Shown piece by piece: positions 23,364 through 36,580 of a DNA stretch of 64,000 nucleotides. The DNA comes from Apium graveolens (Eukaryota > Streptophyta > Magnoliopsida > Apiales > Apiaceae). Location: contig NC_133657.1 in NCBI RefSeq assembly GCF_009905375.1, positions 44,752,192-44,816,191 on the forward strand, in the 5' to 3' direction. Numbering within the stretch: the first letter of the stretch is position 1; each line of letters starts with the position of its first letter. The notes under the pieces are model-generated. The model worked only from the letters and a program-made list of their open reading frames with translations, did no database searches and was not told where the DNA came from. The translations under genes were made by a program, and so were the position numbers.

Positions 23364-26300
23364 TGTAATATCCGGGATATATCGTGCAACTATTTTTACT
23401 AATAGATAATTATTATATGTATTCAGTATCTATCCTGTGAATTAATTGTTAAGTGTTAAATATGTTTGGATGTTTAAAAATATTATTAATTGAGTATTTC
23501 AATTTTTATATGCTCAAAATAAAATATAGATAATTGTCATATCTTCCTAATTATTTTTATGTTGATTTATGAATTTATAGGAATCATATGGATTTTATAA
23601 AATCTTTTTCCGGGTATTTAAAATCTATTTTATAAAAACGGGAACCAACCACCGTTACCCGTTTTTACGTTTTTAGAACCCGAAACTCTTCCGAGAACTC
23701 CTTCCTAACCTAATTGTAATATTCTGAGCATTTTCCATGTTTTGACTTTTTCGATCCGGCATACGGTTCGTCCTGCGCGGGTCCCGGCGCAATATTTTCG
23801 ATACAATATTCGTTTCGGTAAATCAATTAAACTCGTATTTTTGATAAACGGGAGCTTTTTTATTAAACTATAACAATTATCACTTCGTAATACGTGTAAC
23901 CAGGTGCTGAGACCAAGACTGCAGTACAAATTGTACTGGTTTGGATAATTATCTCGAAAACCGGTACCGTTTGGATCAGTTTTTATAAATAAACGTACCA
24001 TTTTATATCTGGAATGATCCAACGGGATACTAATTTCCCGTAATTATAAATAGCATTTACCGTATTTTATTTTGTACCGGAAATCATTTGCAAATAGTAT
24101 TTACAGAATTTTTACAGAGAAAATACTATAATTTTATTTTGTTCTTCGTAATCAAACACAAATTCGGAGGCGTTATCGATATCCGATTGTGGCGTACATA
24201 TACTCAAAACGAAGCTACTGAAACCTAGAATCCAAATCTTCCATCAATTTCAACCCAGAAACATCAGGTGATTTTCTATTTAATTATTTATATTCGAATT
24301 TCTTGCTATTTAAATTATGAATTTTTGTACGGATGGTTGTTTGAATGATTTGATGATTGTATGTTGTAGAGCTTGTTTTCTTGATCATTTTGGTATATTA
24401 TACTTCAAATTTGGAGTTCAATAACATGTTCAAATTAGGGTTTGATTCTCGAATTGATGAACTAGGGTTTTTAGTAGTTTGAATGTTCTTAATTAGATTT
24501 AGGCGTTTCTTTGTTTGGGATTGAAAGCTGAAATTGATTACATCATTGAGTAGATCGTGGAAAAACAAATTGATTCATGTGTAGCTTGTTAACTGACGAT
24601 CTCTGGATTGCGTAGTTCGAATTTCGCCGGAAAACGAACCCAGGCGGCGGCGGGATTTTCCCGTTCGTTTTTCCGACGATTGGCTGAATGGTTGACTGAT
24701 TTGAGAATATATTTGAGTTCCTGGCAACGTAACGAGCAATCCCTGTCAATTTGGTGTGATTCTGGGCGGTGTTTCAGTACGCCGGAAAGCTTGTTGACCG
24801 CCGTTAATGGCGGCCGGCCACCGGAGTTTGAACGGGGAAGACGACAGGGGCAAATTACAATTTGACCCCTGAAGTTTCCCTATTCTGCAGAAATAGTATC
24901 CTACTTTTAAAAACTTTCAAAAATTGTATTACTGTTTTATTATTCTCAAAAACTGTATTTCCTTTTTATATTAATTTCAGAAATTGTTTTTAATTATTTT
25001 AAGTTTCAAAAATTCATTATTTTAAATTCTGATAAATTTATTTTAATTCAAAAATAAATCCAAATTATTTAGTTAATTAATTTTAGTTGATAAATAATTA
25101 TTTAATTAGTCAATTAATTTAAATATTAATTGATTAATTAATTTAATTAGTTATTAATTAATTTTAATTAATTATTTAATTAGATTTAATTATTTAAAAA
25201 TGATTTAAAAATTCTAAAAAATAGTTTCGAGCTTTAAAATATTATTCTAAATTATTTTCAAGGCTCGATAATTATTATAAAATTGTTTTGAAGCCAGAAT
25301 TGGCCAACCGAACCCTGTTTATTACTCCAAAATTGATCCAACGACCCGTTTTAATTTTGAAAAATGTTTTAAAAATCATTTTAAGTAACCGAAAGCCTAT
25401 TCATGACCCGAGACTTCTTTATAAATGATATGTCATTGATTATGTGACGTGCTATGTGTTATATGTGACTTGTTGGTTGACTGTCGGTCTATATATTCCG
25501 TGATTACTTGTTTATAGCATAACTTTCAATCCGTTAATCGGATTTGGGTGAAACGAAGGGTAGATAGAAGTGTATGTCAAATAGAATCGTATGAGCTAAA
25601 TATTGATAGATATTTATAATGCCTAGCAGAGTAAGCAAGGCGTAAGAAAGGGAAGCAGGTGATCAGAAAATAGAATTGACATGTAGAAAATACAGCAAGT
25701 AATCAGAGGATAGAAGCGAGGCATAAGAAAAGTAGACGAGTGATGATTGGATGGAGTCATTAGACAAGTACAAGTGAAGTTGAAATCGATTATGATAAGG
25801 CAAGTATTCCTAAACCTTTCTCGAGATATAATGCAAATGTTTTTAAAATTCTCTTGTGACATACTGTTAATACCCAAATAGCCCTGTTTTATACTGTAAA
25901 TACTTTGAATCCTTCAGCCTTGAACCTGAGCCACATCATTTGATCTTTGAGCCGCAAGCCTTATTCTTTGTAAACCATTTCTTATTGATTTACCAGATAT
26001 TAAACCACATAAATACTCCCTAAATATATAACCATCATATACCAAACACTGGAACAAAATTATTTAAACATACAGAAACATTCATACTCACCCATACCTT
26101 GTGATATCAAAGTACTAAAACCTTGTACAAACACTATTCATCTAATACCCGATTATCCTACCGGCTGGAGGCCACTTATTTTATGTACTTTGACATACCC
26201 TTTCGGTAACCATGAATTTTTATTGTGCTCTTATACAAGTGTTTTATTGTTATTGATTATGATCCGGTTTATTGAACTCTCTTGTTTATTATATTGTAAT

Positions 26301-26951
26301 GCTTTAGAATTGGATAGTTTCCTTTGTATGGACTAGATTCGTGGTCAGACCATATCGATGGTCAAGTTAGGCCAATGTGTGCCTTGGATCCAGTAGTTAG
26401 AGCAGTGCTGTGTGCTCTGCTCGGGGTTAGTGCGTGACTGATCAGCAGCCTAACCTTGGTTTTAAAAACTTAAAATGAATATCCAATTCTATTGGTTGTT
26501 TAACAAGAAACTTGATTCCTTTAAATCACCACGTTTATTATTGTTTAACCTCAGTTATTGATAATATGACTTGCTGAGCTAGTTAGCTCACTCTTCCGAA
26601 TCTTTTTATGTATTCTACAGTTAAGAAGGATACGGTTGATAGCGAGGTTTCCCAGTTCAATGTTCGAGCTAGGATTCCAGATTATGATTGATCGAGCTAG
26701 CATGAGCTTAATGCAATAGTGAGATAGTAAGGTTGTAAGAATAATTTCATATCAGTTGTAAATTAAATTAGTTGGGATTTGGTACGTTGTAATAAAAGTT
26801 AAGGTTGTGGCTTCTTTTCATACTTTAACCTGTTGCGATCCGTGGTTAATTTAAGTAGGGTCATTACAAATAATATTTTATATACAGGTTTATATTTTTA
26901 TGTATATGTTGTGGACCCCAAACTTCTGACCCGGGTTTGGAGGGCGTCACA
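23364..26951 (+). mobile_element. Element B, 3' LTR
   Basis: This 3588-bp LTR is a near-identical partner of 14135-17730. Differences are scattered substitutions and small indels, for example a short deletion near 26005 relative to the 5' copy. TATA box 24044-24053, GC-rich block 24608-24869, stem-loop 26400-26422. It is followed by the TSD TATTT (26952-26956). Confidence 0.95.
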
Positions 26952-26966
26952 TATTTTGCCCTAACA
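26952..26966 (+). mobile_element. B target duplication and last bases of the A 5' LTR
   Basis: TATTT (TSD) then TGCCCTAACA. The A LTR ends AACA, the inverted counterpart of its TGTT start. Confidence 0.85.
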
Positions 26967-26972
26967 AGTTTT

Positions 26973-26990
26973 TGGCATCGCTGCTGGGGA
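26973..26990 (+). other. Primer-binding site of element A
   Basis: TGGCATCGCTGCTGGGGA resembles the tRNA-Asp complement (TGGCGCCGTTGCCGGGGA) used by Athila-type elements, with four differences. Confidence 0.75.
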
Positions 26991-27113
26991 CTGCAGTGTT
27001 AACTTTTAGTTTATGTGTTTGTCATCAGTGATCGTTAAAGTTCATTGACTCGGATATTGTTACTTATACACTTTTTCTTTCTTGTTGTATTTCAGGTAAT
27101 CTAGCGATCGTTT

Positions 27114-27975
27114 ATGCAAACGCGTTCACGAGTTCATAGGAGAATTCTAGAAAAAGACGAGGAAGAAGTAGTAGTTGAACGTAGGGAATATTTTGAGGAA
27201 GAAGAGAAAGTAGCTGAAGAAGAGAAATTTGAAGAACCGCCTTTATTAGAGATGAAGGAGCAAGCAGATAATTATAAGGCTTTGATGGACTATTCTAAGC
27301 CTAAGATCAATGACATTCAGTCAAGCATCACCAGGACAGCCATTAAGGCTAACACTTTTGAGATAAAGTCGAGCACGATTCAGATGATACAGAACTCAGT
27401 TCAGTTTGGGGGTAATCCTACTGAAGATCCAAACATGCACATCATGGATTTCATCGAGATCTGTGACACTTTCAAGTTCAACGATGTATCTGAAGATGCC
27501 ATTAAGCTGCGACTATTCCCATTCGCTTTGAGGGACAAAGCAAAGTGTTGGTTACATTCTCTACCACCAGGGTCTATCACTAAATGGGAGGATCTTACTC
27601 AAAAGTTTCTCACTAAATTCTTTCCTATGGCGAAGACTGCTGCAATCAGGAATGCTCTTACTCAGTTTGCTCAATAAACTGGTGAATCTCTATGTGAGGT
27701 TTGGGATCGTTATAAGGAGATGCTAAGGAAGTGCCCACACCACGGCATGCCTGATTGGATGATCATAAACTGTTTCTACAATGGTCTAGGTGCACATTTT
27801 AGACCTATGCTTGATGCAGCATCTGGTGGAACCTTATGGGCTAAAAGCTACAATGAAGCTTATGAGTTGATTGTGCTAATGGCAACCAATGAATACCAGA
27901 ATCCTACGCAAAGAATGTTGCAAGGAAAGGTAGCAGGAATTCTAGAATTGGATCAAGCTACTGCTATAGCTGCTC
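27114..27975 (+). pseudogene. Element A, Athila-type gag (N-terminal part)
   Basis: Capsid protein of an Athila-like gypsy element. It starts ATG at 27114 (MQTRSRVHRRILEKDEEE), with an acidic, Glu-rich head. The retrotransposon gag core follows: FGGNPTEDPNMHIMDFIEI, LFPFALRDKAKCWLHSLPPG and WEDLTQKFLTKFFP. A TAA at 27675-27677 interrupts it (FAQ stop TGES). The same frame continues (RKCPHHGMPDWMIINCFYNG) to the insertion site of C at 27975. Removing C and one TGCTC restores the frame into QLQSLTIKVDSLANYG at 53848. Confidence 0.92.
27971..27975. other. Target-site duplication of element C (left)
   Basis: TGCTC before the C LTR start, repeated at 53843-53847 after the C LTR end. Excision restores the A gag reading frame. 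Confidence 0.95.
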
Positions 27976-28130
27976 TGTAATATACGGGACATAGCGTGTA
28001 ATTATTTTTATTGATAAATGATTACTATGTGATTATTATGTGATTTTTGGTGAATTATCTGATGCTTGGTGTTGTTATGTGGATGTTTAAATGTGGTAAA
28101 GTATAAGTATGTTAATTTTATTATATACAG
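27976..28130 (+). mobile_element. Element C (gypsy), 5' LTR, first 155 bp
   Basis: Starts TGTAATATACGGGACA and matches the start of the C 3' LTR (50203 onward). It is interrupted by element E. The LTR resumes at 41199, but the bases corresponding to 50358-50515 are missing. Confidence 0.9.
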
Positions 28131-31100
28131 TGTCACACCCTCAACTTAACAATACATAATATAAAAACTATTACAATAATTAAAAGAAAGTAAATACGAC
28201 TGAATCCAAGATCTTACAGTTTAGGGTTTTGAACAGCCCACCACTATTAACTATTACAACTGGTTTAAATATCGAGTCCTCACACAAAACTATCTCTTAT
28301 TCTACCTGAGCTCGAACATAGGCATCGGCATCACAAATCTTACGTGCTGTCTGCTTGAATCTATCCATAGCTGCTAGCTGTAATATCAGAGTGAAAGCAA
28401 GTAGTGAGCCAAATGCTCAACAAGTGCTAAACAATACGATACAAAACATAAATCAAGTTATATGAGAATGACAATATGAAATTAGAGCTAAATAAGAGAT
28501 GAACTTCTGGGTGATGACATCATTTGTTTGTATCAAAACATTTCCAAAATCATTTCTTAATCAAAAACCATTTTATGACGCTACGGATTATAGCTGGTGA
28601 TCAGCCGCGAAGTAATCCTGAACCTCGCTGGGTTCTGAAACATTAATGGGATCCCTAGGCAACTTTTAAGCCTACAAATTAAGTGTGGAAAGGACTCGCG
28701 TCTCAGTCCAGATCCACTATTTAAAGGAAACATTTATCCCCCTTTGGCACTGAAAATCCAAATTTTTAATCATTTCAAAAACTGATGCCGATTGACAATT
28801 AATTTCTTAAATAGTAAACATCTTTATCAAGGGGTTATAGATCAACTTTGAAACACTGGAAATATGTCCACTAAATCTCAGGGTCATGATCCACTAGACG
28901 TTACTCTATCAGGGTAATTGAACTGTTTCTATTTACAAGGATTTTGACAAGGAGATTTAGTAAGGTTAGTGGATAATATGAAAGAGTAATGCCAGACTAG
29001 GCTTAAAGCAATAGTTTCAGATAAGGTATAGGTATTAAATTATCAAGAAGGTAAACATTACTGGTTCCGGGTCTGATATAGGTGTTAAACTACAGAGGAA
29101 GTGATTATCAACTCAAGGTATAACAGGGTATCAAGCTTTAGGGTAGGGATTGGGTTATCAACAATCATTAAAAAAATTTAAGAAATGACTGGCTTTTAGG
29201 CTTCAAGCTGAGGTGACTCAGTATAACTTACACATGGTTCAACATCACAATTACTTTGGTATGCTAACATAATATGACACTTAATCTACTTTCATAACAA
29301 TCTTCAATGAGGCTAAATTACTTGCAATAGACACTTGGGGGTTCATGGAATTTCTATATAATACGAAGGTAGGTTTGAGAACCACTTGGTACATGTATAA
29401 CAAGATAAATCAGAATACTCGCATCATATATATGAACTAGTTATCACACATTTGCAGTGTAAACTAAAAGCAGGTTGAATCACTTGCCTTGAGAAAGGCT
29501 GGACTGGACTGGCAGGTAGGAGCAACTGGAAGCTTTACTCGACCTTTATGGAAATTTTACCCTCGTATCGAGATCCTACACAATTAATAATAACCTCATT
29601 ATAATATATTCTCACCCACTCAACCTATTTACAAAATGAAATTAAACACAATAGCACTTAGGCCTATATACACGTAATTTATAATCGCCTTATAAACATA
29701 ATAGTACACATAGCCACATATGCTCACATACCATATTTAAGTACCAAATAATAACACACATACACCATATTGCAACACTAGGCTTGGATGATCTTGCTCC
29801 ACAACTTCAGTCACTTGATCGCTAAACTAGACAAAACCTCCAAACTTTGGCCTCCTAACTCGATGTGCCTGTACTAAACCATCCAATTCCTATGGACCCT
29901 AACTAGGGCCTTTCATTCTACTGGCTTTATGCTATCTTGCAACTATAGTGGTCAACCTAGGCCTCACTCATAAGTGCTCTGAAACTATGTGGTAAGTGAA
30001 GGTGCTTATTATGGTAAATTTCAGAATGACATCTATGGTTTCTTGGGTGCATTAGACCCTCTTACACTTCACGTTTACCTCCAAAACTTCTACACTAGAC
30101 TCTTTTGGTCAGAAGGCAACTCCTAAACTTGATGTGGCTCAAGGGCCTAGCTTGGGCCTCCCTAGGCCTAAGCTTAAAGTCCATGGTTCCCCTGTTTTTC
30201 TGGGCAGAAAAAGTCCTGACTTGAACTAACTTGTGACACATTATTCTAACTCAAATCCTATGAACTATGGCTGAAAAAACTCCTCTGACACTCCCTTTAA
30301 CTAAGGCCCAACAGGGACTAATGAGGGCCTACCTATGACTGGTCAAAACTTCTCATTTCTAAGTTGTAACAAAACTGTCCCCTGCTGGACAGATTTTATG
30401 TTTCCACTCGTGCACCTAACCAAACGTCTTACAAACCTCCAACAAACACCTAAAACCTATTGTATACTCCTAGTGCTAGATTCTGGTGGCTTGGGCCTCG
30501 AAGTGCAAAACAAATGCCCAATCAAAACTTCCCCACAAACTAGTACAAAAATTCTGGAAAAATACAAACACTAACCAAACCCTTTCCACCTTAACGCCCA
30601 CTTATTAACCAAGCATCCAACCTTTACCAAAGCATACCTAGTGCATCAACATCCTAAAATAGTGCCTCAATAGGAGTGGAGATCATCCATGCCCTAGAAC
30701 ACCTACATGCAAATAAAAATACAACATGCAACTCGTGGAAAACACTTAACAAGGTTTCGACTAAACATGGAGTTTAAATTCTTGTAAATTCGACTTGAAC
30801 CTATTACCCAACCTTAAAAATCATGAAATATATCTTCTCTTAACTATTAATAAGCAATATATCATGGAAACAATCTATTTCAAGCACAAATAATTCGAAT
30901 TTATAGGCTTTTAAACATGAAAACATGATTTCGAGAAGAGTAGCATACACAACATAGCTGATCATCATATTAATATCTTAAAACTAGCATGCATGGCTAA
31001 ACATGATTATATAGTGAAATTTAAGTAGCATGCAAAGGTTTTTAAGGCATGGTTTCTCCATAAAACACTCGGTTAAAACATATATGAAATGTATCTCATA

Positions 31101-31955
31101 GAGAGCTCTTAAATTCATAAGAATCAAGAGTTTCTCTTTGGAGATCACACAAAAGCTACACATGCAACCATGAAACTTCATCTCCTAATCACAAAAATCT
31201 TGGGAAGTATATAAAATAAATGTAGGTAGGGGAATTACACTAGGGATGATGAGAAATGGGATGGAAAAATGGAAGGGAGTGGGGATGGGGGGTTTCGGCC
31301 GAGAGCAAGGAAGAGAGGGGGGAGGAAAAGAAAAAGAGAGAAGTGAGTTGGAGTAGAGTGAGTTTGGTTGAGTGTGAGTTTGAGTATGATCATGGAATTA
31401 CTCATATACAATTTGTGAGTGAAGTGTATTTTTACCCTTCCCTCCCTTCTCTTCTTGAAAACAAACTTGCATGCAAGGGTATTCTAGTAAAATGGCCTTG
31501 GTAGGAGTGGTTAGTGGGGTGTTTATTGACTCTAGTGCCCTTGAGTTGTATTAGAAGTGATTTGCATGCATGGGCAAAAGAGTAAAATGCAAATTAAATA
31601 AACAATTAGTTGTAAAGAATAATTTTTATAAATAAAATTAATATTTCAAAAATTATAAAAGTTGTACCATAAAATAACTTGGATTTTTTTAAAAATTTTA
31701 TTAGATCACTTTTGAAATTTGTGAATGAAATTATTTTTAAAAGAGAATTTTCCAAGGTATAGATTATTCCTTATAAATCAAAAATAAAGGCAAATAATAA
31801 AACTCTTGCTTTGAAAAATTTATAATCTTCATAAAGCAACTTATAACGCAGCAAATTCCATTCACGCAAACATACAATCATTAAGTATATTTATAATTGG
31901 CTCACATATTATACAAAGTTTACAAATAATATTAAACAAAATGCCGGTTGTAACA
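28131..31955 (-). mobile_element. Element E (gypsy chromovirus), 3' LTR
   Basis: On minus the 3825-bp LTR starts TGTTACAACCGGC at 31955, after a polypurine tract, and ends GGGTGTGACA at 28131. Its partner is 37388-41192, with roughly 4-6 percent differences by eye and small indels. The LTR is AT-rich with a purine-rich plus-strand stretch (31256-31370, pyrimidine-rich on the sense strand). Open frames such as 31256-31504 lie on the antisense strand and are not considered genes. Confidence 0.93.
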
Positions 31956-31968
31956 TCCTCTCCCCCTT
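31956..31968 (-). other. Polypurine tract of element E
   Basis: Minus strand AAGGGGGAGAGGA directly before the LTR start. Part of this tract is repeated outside the other LTR at 41193-41201. Confidence 0.92.
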
Positions 31969-31989
31969 AAAGGATTCTGTCCCCAGAAT

Positions 31990-32508
31990 CTAAGAAAATA
32001 GATGAGGATACCGGGAACGCATATCAGACTCTAACTCCCAGGTTAATTCTTCGACCTTAGGGTTCCTCCAAAGTACTTTCACTAACTTTACTGACTTATT
32101 CCTAAGACTCTTTACTTGCCAATCGAGTAATTTGACAGGTTGCTCCATAAATGACAGGTCTGCCTGAATTTCTACAGGTTCATATTCTATCACATGGTTG
32201 ACATCAGGATTGTACTTCTTAAGCAATGACACATGGAACACATTATGCACATGCTGATACTGAGGTGGTAAGGCTAACTCGTAAGCCACCTTCCCCATTT
32301 GACTCAAAATTTCAAAAGGACCTATATATCTAGGTGCTAACTTCCCTTTCTTGCCAAATCTAGACAACCCTTTCCTTGCTGATACCTTTAGCAAAACGAC
32401 TTCGCCTACTTGGAATCTAGCATCCTTACGCGCTGGATCCGAATACTTTCTCTGTCTATCTTGAGCAACAAGCAACCTTTTCTGAATTAATTTGACTGTC
32501 TCATGCAA
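31990..32508 (-). pseudogene. Element E, integrase C-terminal domain with chromodomain
   Basis: A 172-codon open segment on minus, the end of the pol polyprotein. Residues about 1-75 hold the integrase C-terminal fold ([19 protein letters not shown], then [19 protein letters not shown]), followed by [12 protein letters not shown]. The end, [20 protein letters not shown] to YPHLFS, matches the chromodomain of Tekay/Del elements, thought to bind methylated histone H3 and direct insertion. The stop lies 22 bp from the PPT. It is separated from the core by one in-frame stop (TAG after GSELVQ). Confidence 0.92.
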
Positions 32509-33477
32509 CTATTGTACCAATTCTGAGCCTAGAATCTTTCCTTCTCCTACTTCATTCCAACTTGTCGGTGATCTACATTTCCATCCGTATAAAGCTTCGT
32601 ATGGTGGCATGCCAATACTGGAGTGATAGTTGTTGTTATAGGAGAATTCTACTAATGGCAAGTGGTCGTCCCAACTTCCTGCAAAATCGATTGCACAACT
32701 ACGCAACATGTCTTCGATTGTTTAAATTGTCCTTTCGCTCTGACCATCAGTCTGCGGGTCATACGCCGTACTCATGTTCAACTTTATACCTAGACTCTCT
32801 TGAAATTGCTTCCAGAATCTCGAGTTAAATCGGGGATCTCTGTCTGAAACTATCTATACGGGTACTCCATGTCTTAGTACGATTTCACGCACATACAGAT
32901 GAACCAATCTATCCAATGACGACTTCTCATTAATTGCAAGAAAATGCGTCGACTTCGTAAGGCAATCAACTATAACCCATATAGCGTCATGTCCGAATTT
33001 CGTTCGGCGTAGTCCTACTATAAAGTCCATAGCAATATTTTCCCATTTCCATTATGGAATCTTTAGGGGCTGAATTAATCTACTTGGTCTTTGATGTTCT
33101 GCCTTCACTTTCTGACAAGTATAACACTTCGCAACCTATTCTGCCACTTCTCGCTTCATATTTGGCCACCAAAAGTTCTGCTTTAAGTCTCGATACATCT
33201 TGGTGCTTCCCAGATGGATTGAAAATCTTGAATTGTGGGCTTCCTGCAAAATCTCATTCTTCAATTCAGGTACATGAGGAATCCAAATTCTTGAGGAATA
33301 CCTTAGTATACCTTGCTCATCCTTTTTAGTACTAATCTCTTTTCCAGTTAGCTGATTTTTCTCTTCCCTCATTACTTTTTCCTGACATTTCCTTATCTTT
33401 TCCAATAATGTTGGCTGAAAAGTCATTGTACGACAAACCTCTTCAACTATTCCACAAATCACAAAGTTCCAATTCAA
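32509..33477 (-). pseudogene. Element E, integrase zinc-binding and catalytic core
   Basis: On minus the HHCC zinc region appears as EAHNSRFSIHLGSTKMYRDL and CYTCQKVKAEHQRP (33250-33110). The DDE core is VIVDCLTKSTHF (Asp), [14 protein letters not shown] (Asp) and [10 protein letters not shown] (Glu, about 32740). Stops replace codons near 33135, 33065, 32855 and 32725. All three catalytic residues are present, so the domain is disabled by nonsense changes rather than by active-site loss. Confidence 0.88.
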
Positions 33478-34012
33478 ATCTCTTAATCTCTTCAGACAAT
33501 TCTTTTGGTGTTGCTATCATATTCAATCTTTCCTTCCTACTCAAAGCATCGGCTACAACGTTTGCCTTTCCCGGATGATAATTTATCGAGCAATCATAGT
33601 CCTTAATAAATTCCAACCATCTCCTTTGCCTCATATTGATCTCCTTCTGAGTGAAAATATACTTTAAACTCTTGTGATACGTGTATATATCACACTTTCC
33701 TCCGTAGAGGTAATGTCTCCAAATCTTAAGTGCGATTACTATGGCTGCTAGTTCCAAGTCATGCGTAGGGTACTTCAATTCATGCAGTTTTAACTGTCTT
33801 GACGCATACGCGATCACCTTATTATGTTGCATTAGCACACAGCCCAATCCTTTATGTGAAGCATCACTAAAAATCACAAAGTTTCCTTGGTCGTCTAGTA
33901 GTACTAACACCGGAGATGTTACCAACCTCTGCTTCAACTCTTGAAAGCTATCCTCGCATTCTGCATTCCATTCGAACTTCTGATTCTTCCTGGTTAACTT
34001 AGTCAATGGCAT
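33443..34012 (-). pseudogene. Element E, RNase H and connection
   Basis: A 189-codon open stretch on minus. [19 protein letters not shown] gives the first catalytic Asp and [16 protein letters not shown] the Glu. The third position, usually TDHKSL, reads [11 protein letters not shown] here, so that Asp is Tyr. [12 protein letters not shown] holds the last Asp. It is separated from RT by a stop or frameshift between 34186 and 34012. The second open frame starting at 33477 overlaps its end, indicating a frameshift. Confidence 0.88.
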
Positions 34013-34185
34013 GGCAATTTTCGAAAATCCTTGACAAATCTTCTATAATATCCTGCCAATCCTAGAAAACTTCACACTTCCGTACGTGTCTTTGGCATCT
34101 CCCAACTCATAATCGTCTCAATCTTTGTCGGATCTACTTTAACTCTTTCATCTCCAATGACGTGTTCCAAAAATTGAACTTCCTT

Positions 34186-35358
34186 TTACCAAAACTCACA
34201 TTTAGAAAACTTGGCATACAGCTTCTCTTGTCGGAGTATCTCCAATGTTATCCATAGATGCTGCTCTTGTTCTTCTTCCGACTTTGAATAAATAAGGATG
34301 TCATCAATGAACACCACTATGAACTTGTCCAAATACTTTTTAAATACCCGATCCATCAGATCCATAAATGCTGCCGGGGCGTTAGTCAATCTAAAAGGCA
34401 TTACTAAGAATTCATAATGTCCGTATCTTGTCCTGAATGTTGTCTTTGGAATATCTTCTTCTTTGATCTTTAATTGATGGTATCTTGATCTCAAGTCAAT
34501 CTTTAAAAAGCACTTTGCTCCTTTCAGCTGATCAAATAGGTCATCTATTCTTGGTAGCGGGTAACGGTTCTTAATCGTCACCTTATTCAACTCCCGATAA
34601 TCTATACATAACCGCATACTTCCATCTTTCTTCTTTACGAACAGAATAGGTGCTCCCCATGGCGACGTACTTGGCCGTATCACTCCTTTGTCCAACAATT
34701 CTTGTAGCTGGCTCGCCAACTCTTTCATTTCTGCTGGTGCCATCCTATATGGGGCCTTCGAAACTGGTCCTGTGCCTGGAGCAAGGTTGATCTCGAACTC
34801 GATTTGTCGATCTGGCGATAAGCCTGGTAGTTCATCTAGGAATACATCTAAGAATTCGTTGACTACAGGAATATCTTCTATGTTGAGGTTGTCCCTTTCT
34901 GAATCCACTACATAAGCTAGGAACGACTCACAACCATTCCTAAGTAACTTCTTAGCCCGAATAATTGTAAGAAACAGCTGTTCTTGCCTCTGTCCCTTAA
35001 ATACTACTCTCTCTCCACTCTTCGTCTTTAAATACACCTTCTTGGACTTACAATTAATATGGGCGTTATTCCTCCCTAACCAATCCATGCCTAAAATTAT
35101 ATCAAACTCTCCCAACTTGAAGAGTATCAAGTCGGCTGAAAATTTATACCCCGAAATATCAGTCTCACACTTTGGACAGAGTTGACTCATAGGAATCTTC
35201 TCTTGATTCACAATTACCACATTTACTACCTCGTTCATAACCATTTTATCACATTGAAGTTTATTAACAAAATTTTCTGATATGAAATATCTCGTCACTC
35301 CAGAATCAATCAATACTTTAGCTTCGATATTATTTAGTAAAAGTGTACCTGCTATCAC
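34186..35358 (-). pseudogene. Element E, protease and reverse transcriptase
   Basis: A 390-codon uninterrupted frame on minus, the longest in the window. Protease: [16 protein letters not shown] has the Asp-Ser-Gly active site near residue 18, and [17 protein letters not shown] the flap-side motif. [51 protein letters not shown] and [20 protein letters not shown] are all visible. The catalytic box is FIDDILIYS near residue 358. The segment has no true start because it is an internal part of a gag-pol polyprotein, in another frame than gag. It ends at KCEFW followed by a stop. Confidence 0.93.
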
Positions 35359-35389
35359 CTCAGAGTTCTAAACAGCGTCCTTTATTTTT

Positions 35390-36580
35390 AAATTAAATGT
35401 CCTTGTTGTTGCTTGCGGAGTTATTGTACGTGGTGGAGGTAAGGCCAATACCTCAGCTGGCACGCTTGCACTGGTACTTGCCACGTTCATCAGAGCTTTG
35501 ACTGGTTATGTGTCCAGTCTGTCCACACTTGTAGCATGTAACTCCCGGCTTCGGCATCTTACACTCATTTTCCAAATGTCCCTTCTAGTTGCACCTATAG
35601 CATGTCATGCTCAGCTTATTACACACTCTGGGGTGCCTTCTTCCACAATGCTTGCATTCTGGTCTCTGAAATCTATTTTCTCCAACTTGTCTTTGGCTTG
35701 CCTGGTTGTTCCCCTTTGATTCTTGTCTTTTGCTCAAATTTCCCTTCTTTTGAAAAGTTTCGCCTTTATGGAATCCAATCTTCTTCATATTCCTATCTTG
35801 TGAATTTCCAGCTTCAGACTTTTCTCCATAGAATGGAACCTTTCTCTTCTTGTTAACCCTTTCCTTCTTTGACTGCATCCCATTACTCTCAATCAGAGCC
35901 GCCTTCTGCACTATGCCTGCATAAGTATCAAGCTCAAACATAGCCACTCTATCTCTGATCCAAGACTCTAATCCTTGTTCGAATCTCTTTGCTTTTTCCT
36001 CCTCACTGCTGGTATACTTTGTCACAAACCTTGACAACTCTGTGAACTTCTTCTCATACTCCAGTACAGACATACTCCCTTGCTTTAATTCAAGAAATTT
36101 AAGCTCCATCTGATTCTGCATGTACTCAGGGTAATACTTTTCCAGAAATAACTTCTTAAATCTTTCCCAAGAAACTTGCTGATTTGCTTCCATAGCTTTT
36201 ACTGAATCCCACCAATAGATGACTTCGCCCTTCAGGAAGTAAGTAGCATATGGTGTCTTCTGATCATCCCCTAACTGTACCAATTCAAAAGTTCTTTCCA
36301 TTTCCGTAATCCATGTGTTTGCTATTATTGGATCAGTGGTATCATGAAATGCAGGTGGATTCACATTCTGAAAAGCCTTGAAAGTAACAACTTATCGAGG
36401 TGGTACTGGTGGATCAGGTGGTTGGTGTGGTTCACGATTATCTTGGTTTTCAAGTTGTTGTTGAAGAGTTAGTTGTTGTTGAGCTATAGCATTTATTTTC
36501 TGTTGTAAGGTTTCCCGTAATCGAAGAATATTTGGATTTGTGGTAGATGTGGTTGTTGGGTTCTTTTTTTTGGGTGGCAT
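35390..36580 (-). pseudogene. Element E, gag
   Basis: Starts MPPKKKNPTTT at 36580 on minus, with a Gln-rich coil. One TAA (36389-36391) separates it in the same frame from NPPAFHDTTDPIIANTWITE. The gag core has WERFKKLFLEKYYPEYMQNQ and the usual YWWDSV motif. A Lys-rich linker leads to cysteine motifs: CKHCGRRHPRVC (about 35630), CYRCN-stop-KGHLENEC and CYKCGQTGHITSQS (last Cys changed to Ser). The layout is a Tekay-type gag with two to three zinc knuckles, disabled by several stops. Confidence 0.9.

Noticed and set aside
31256..31504. 82-codon frame present in both E LTRs (also 40500-40748)
   Set aside because: It lies antisense to E in a purine-rich stretch; conservation follows from LTR duplication, not coding.
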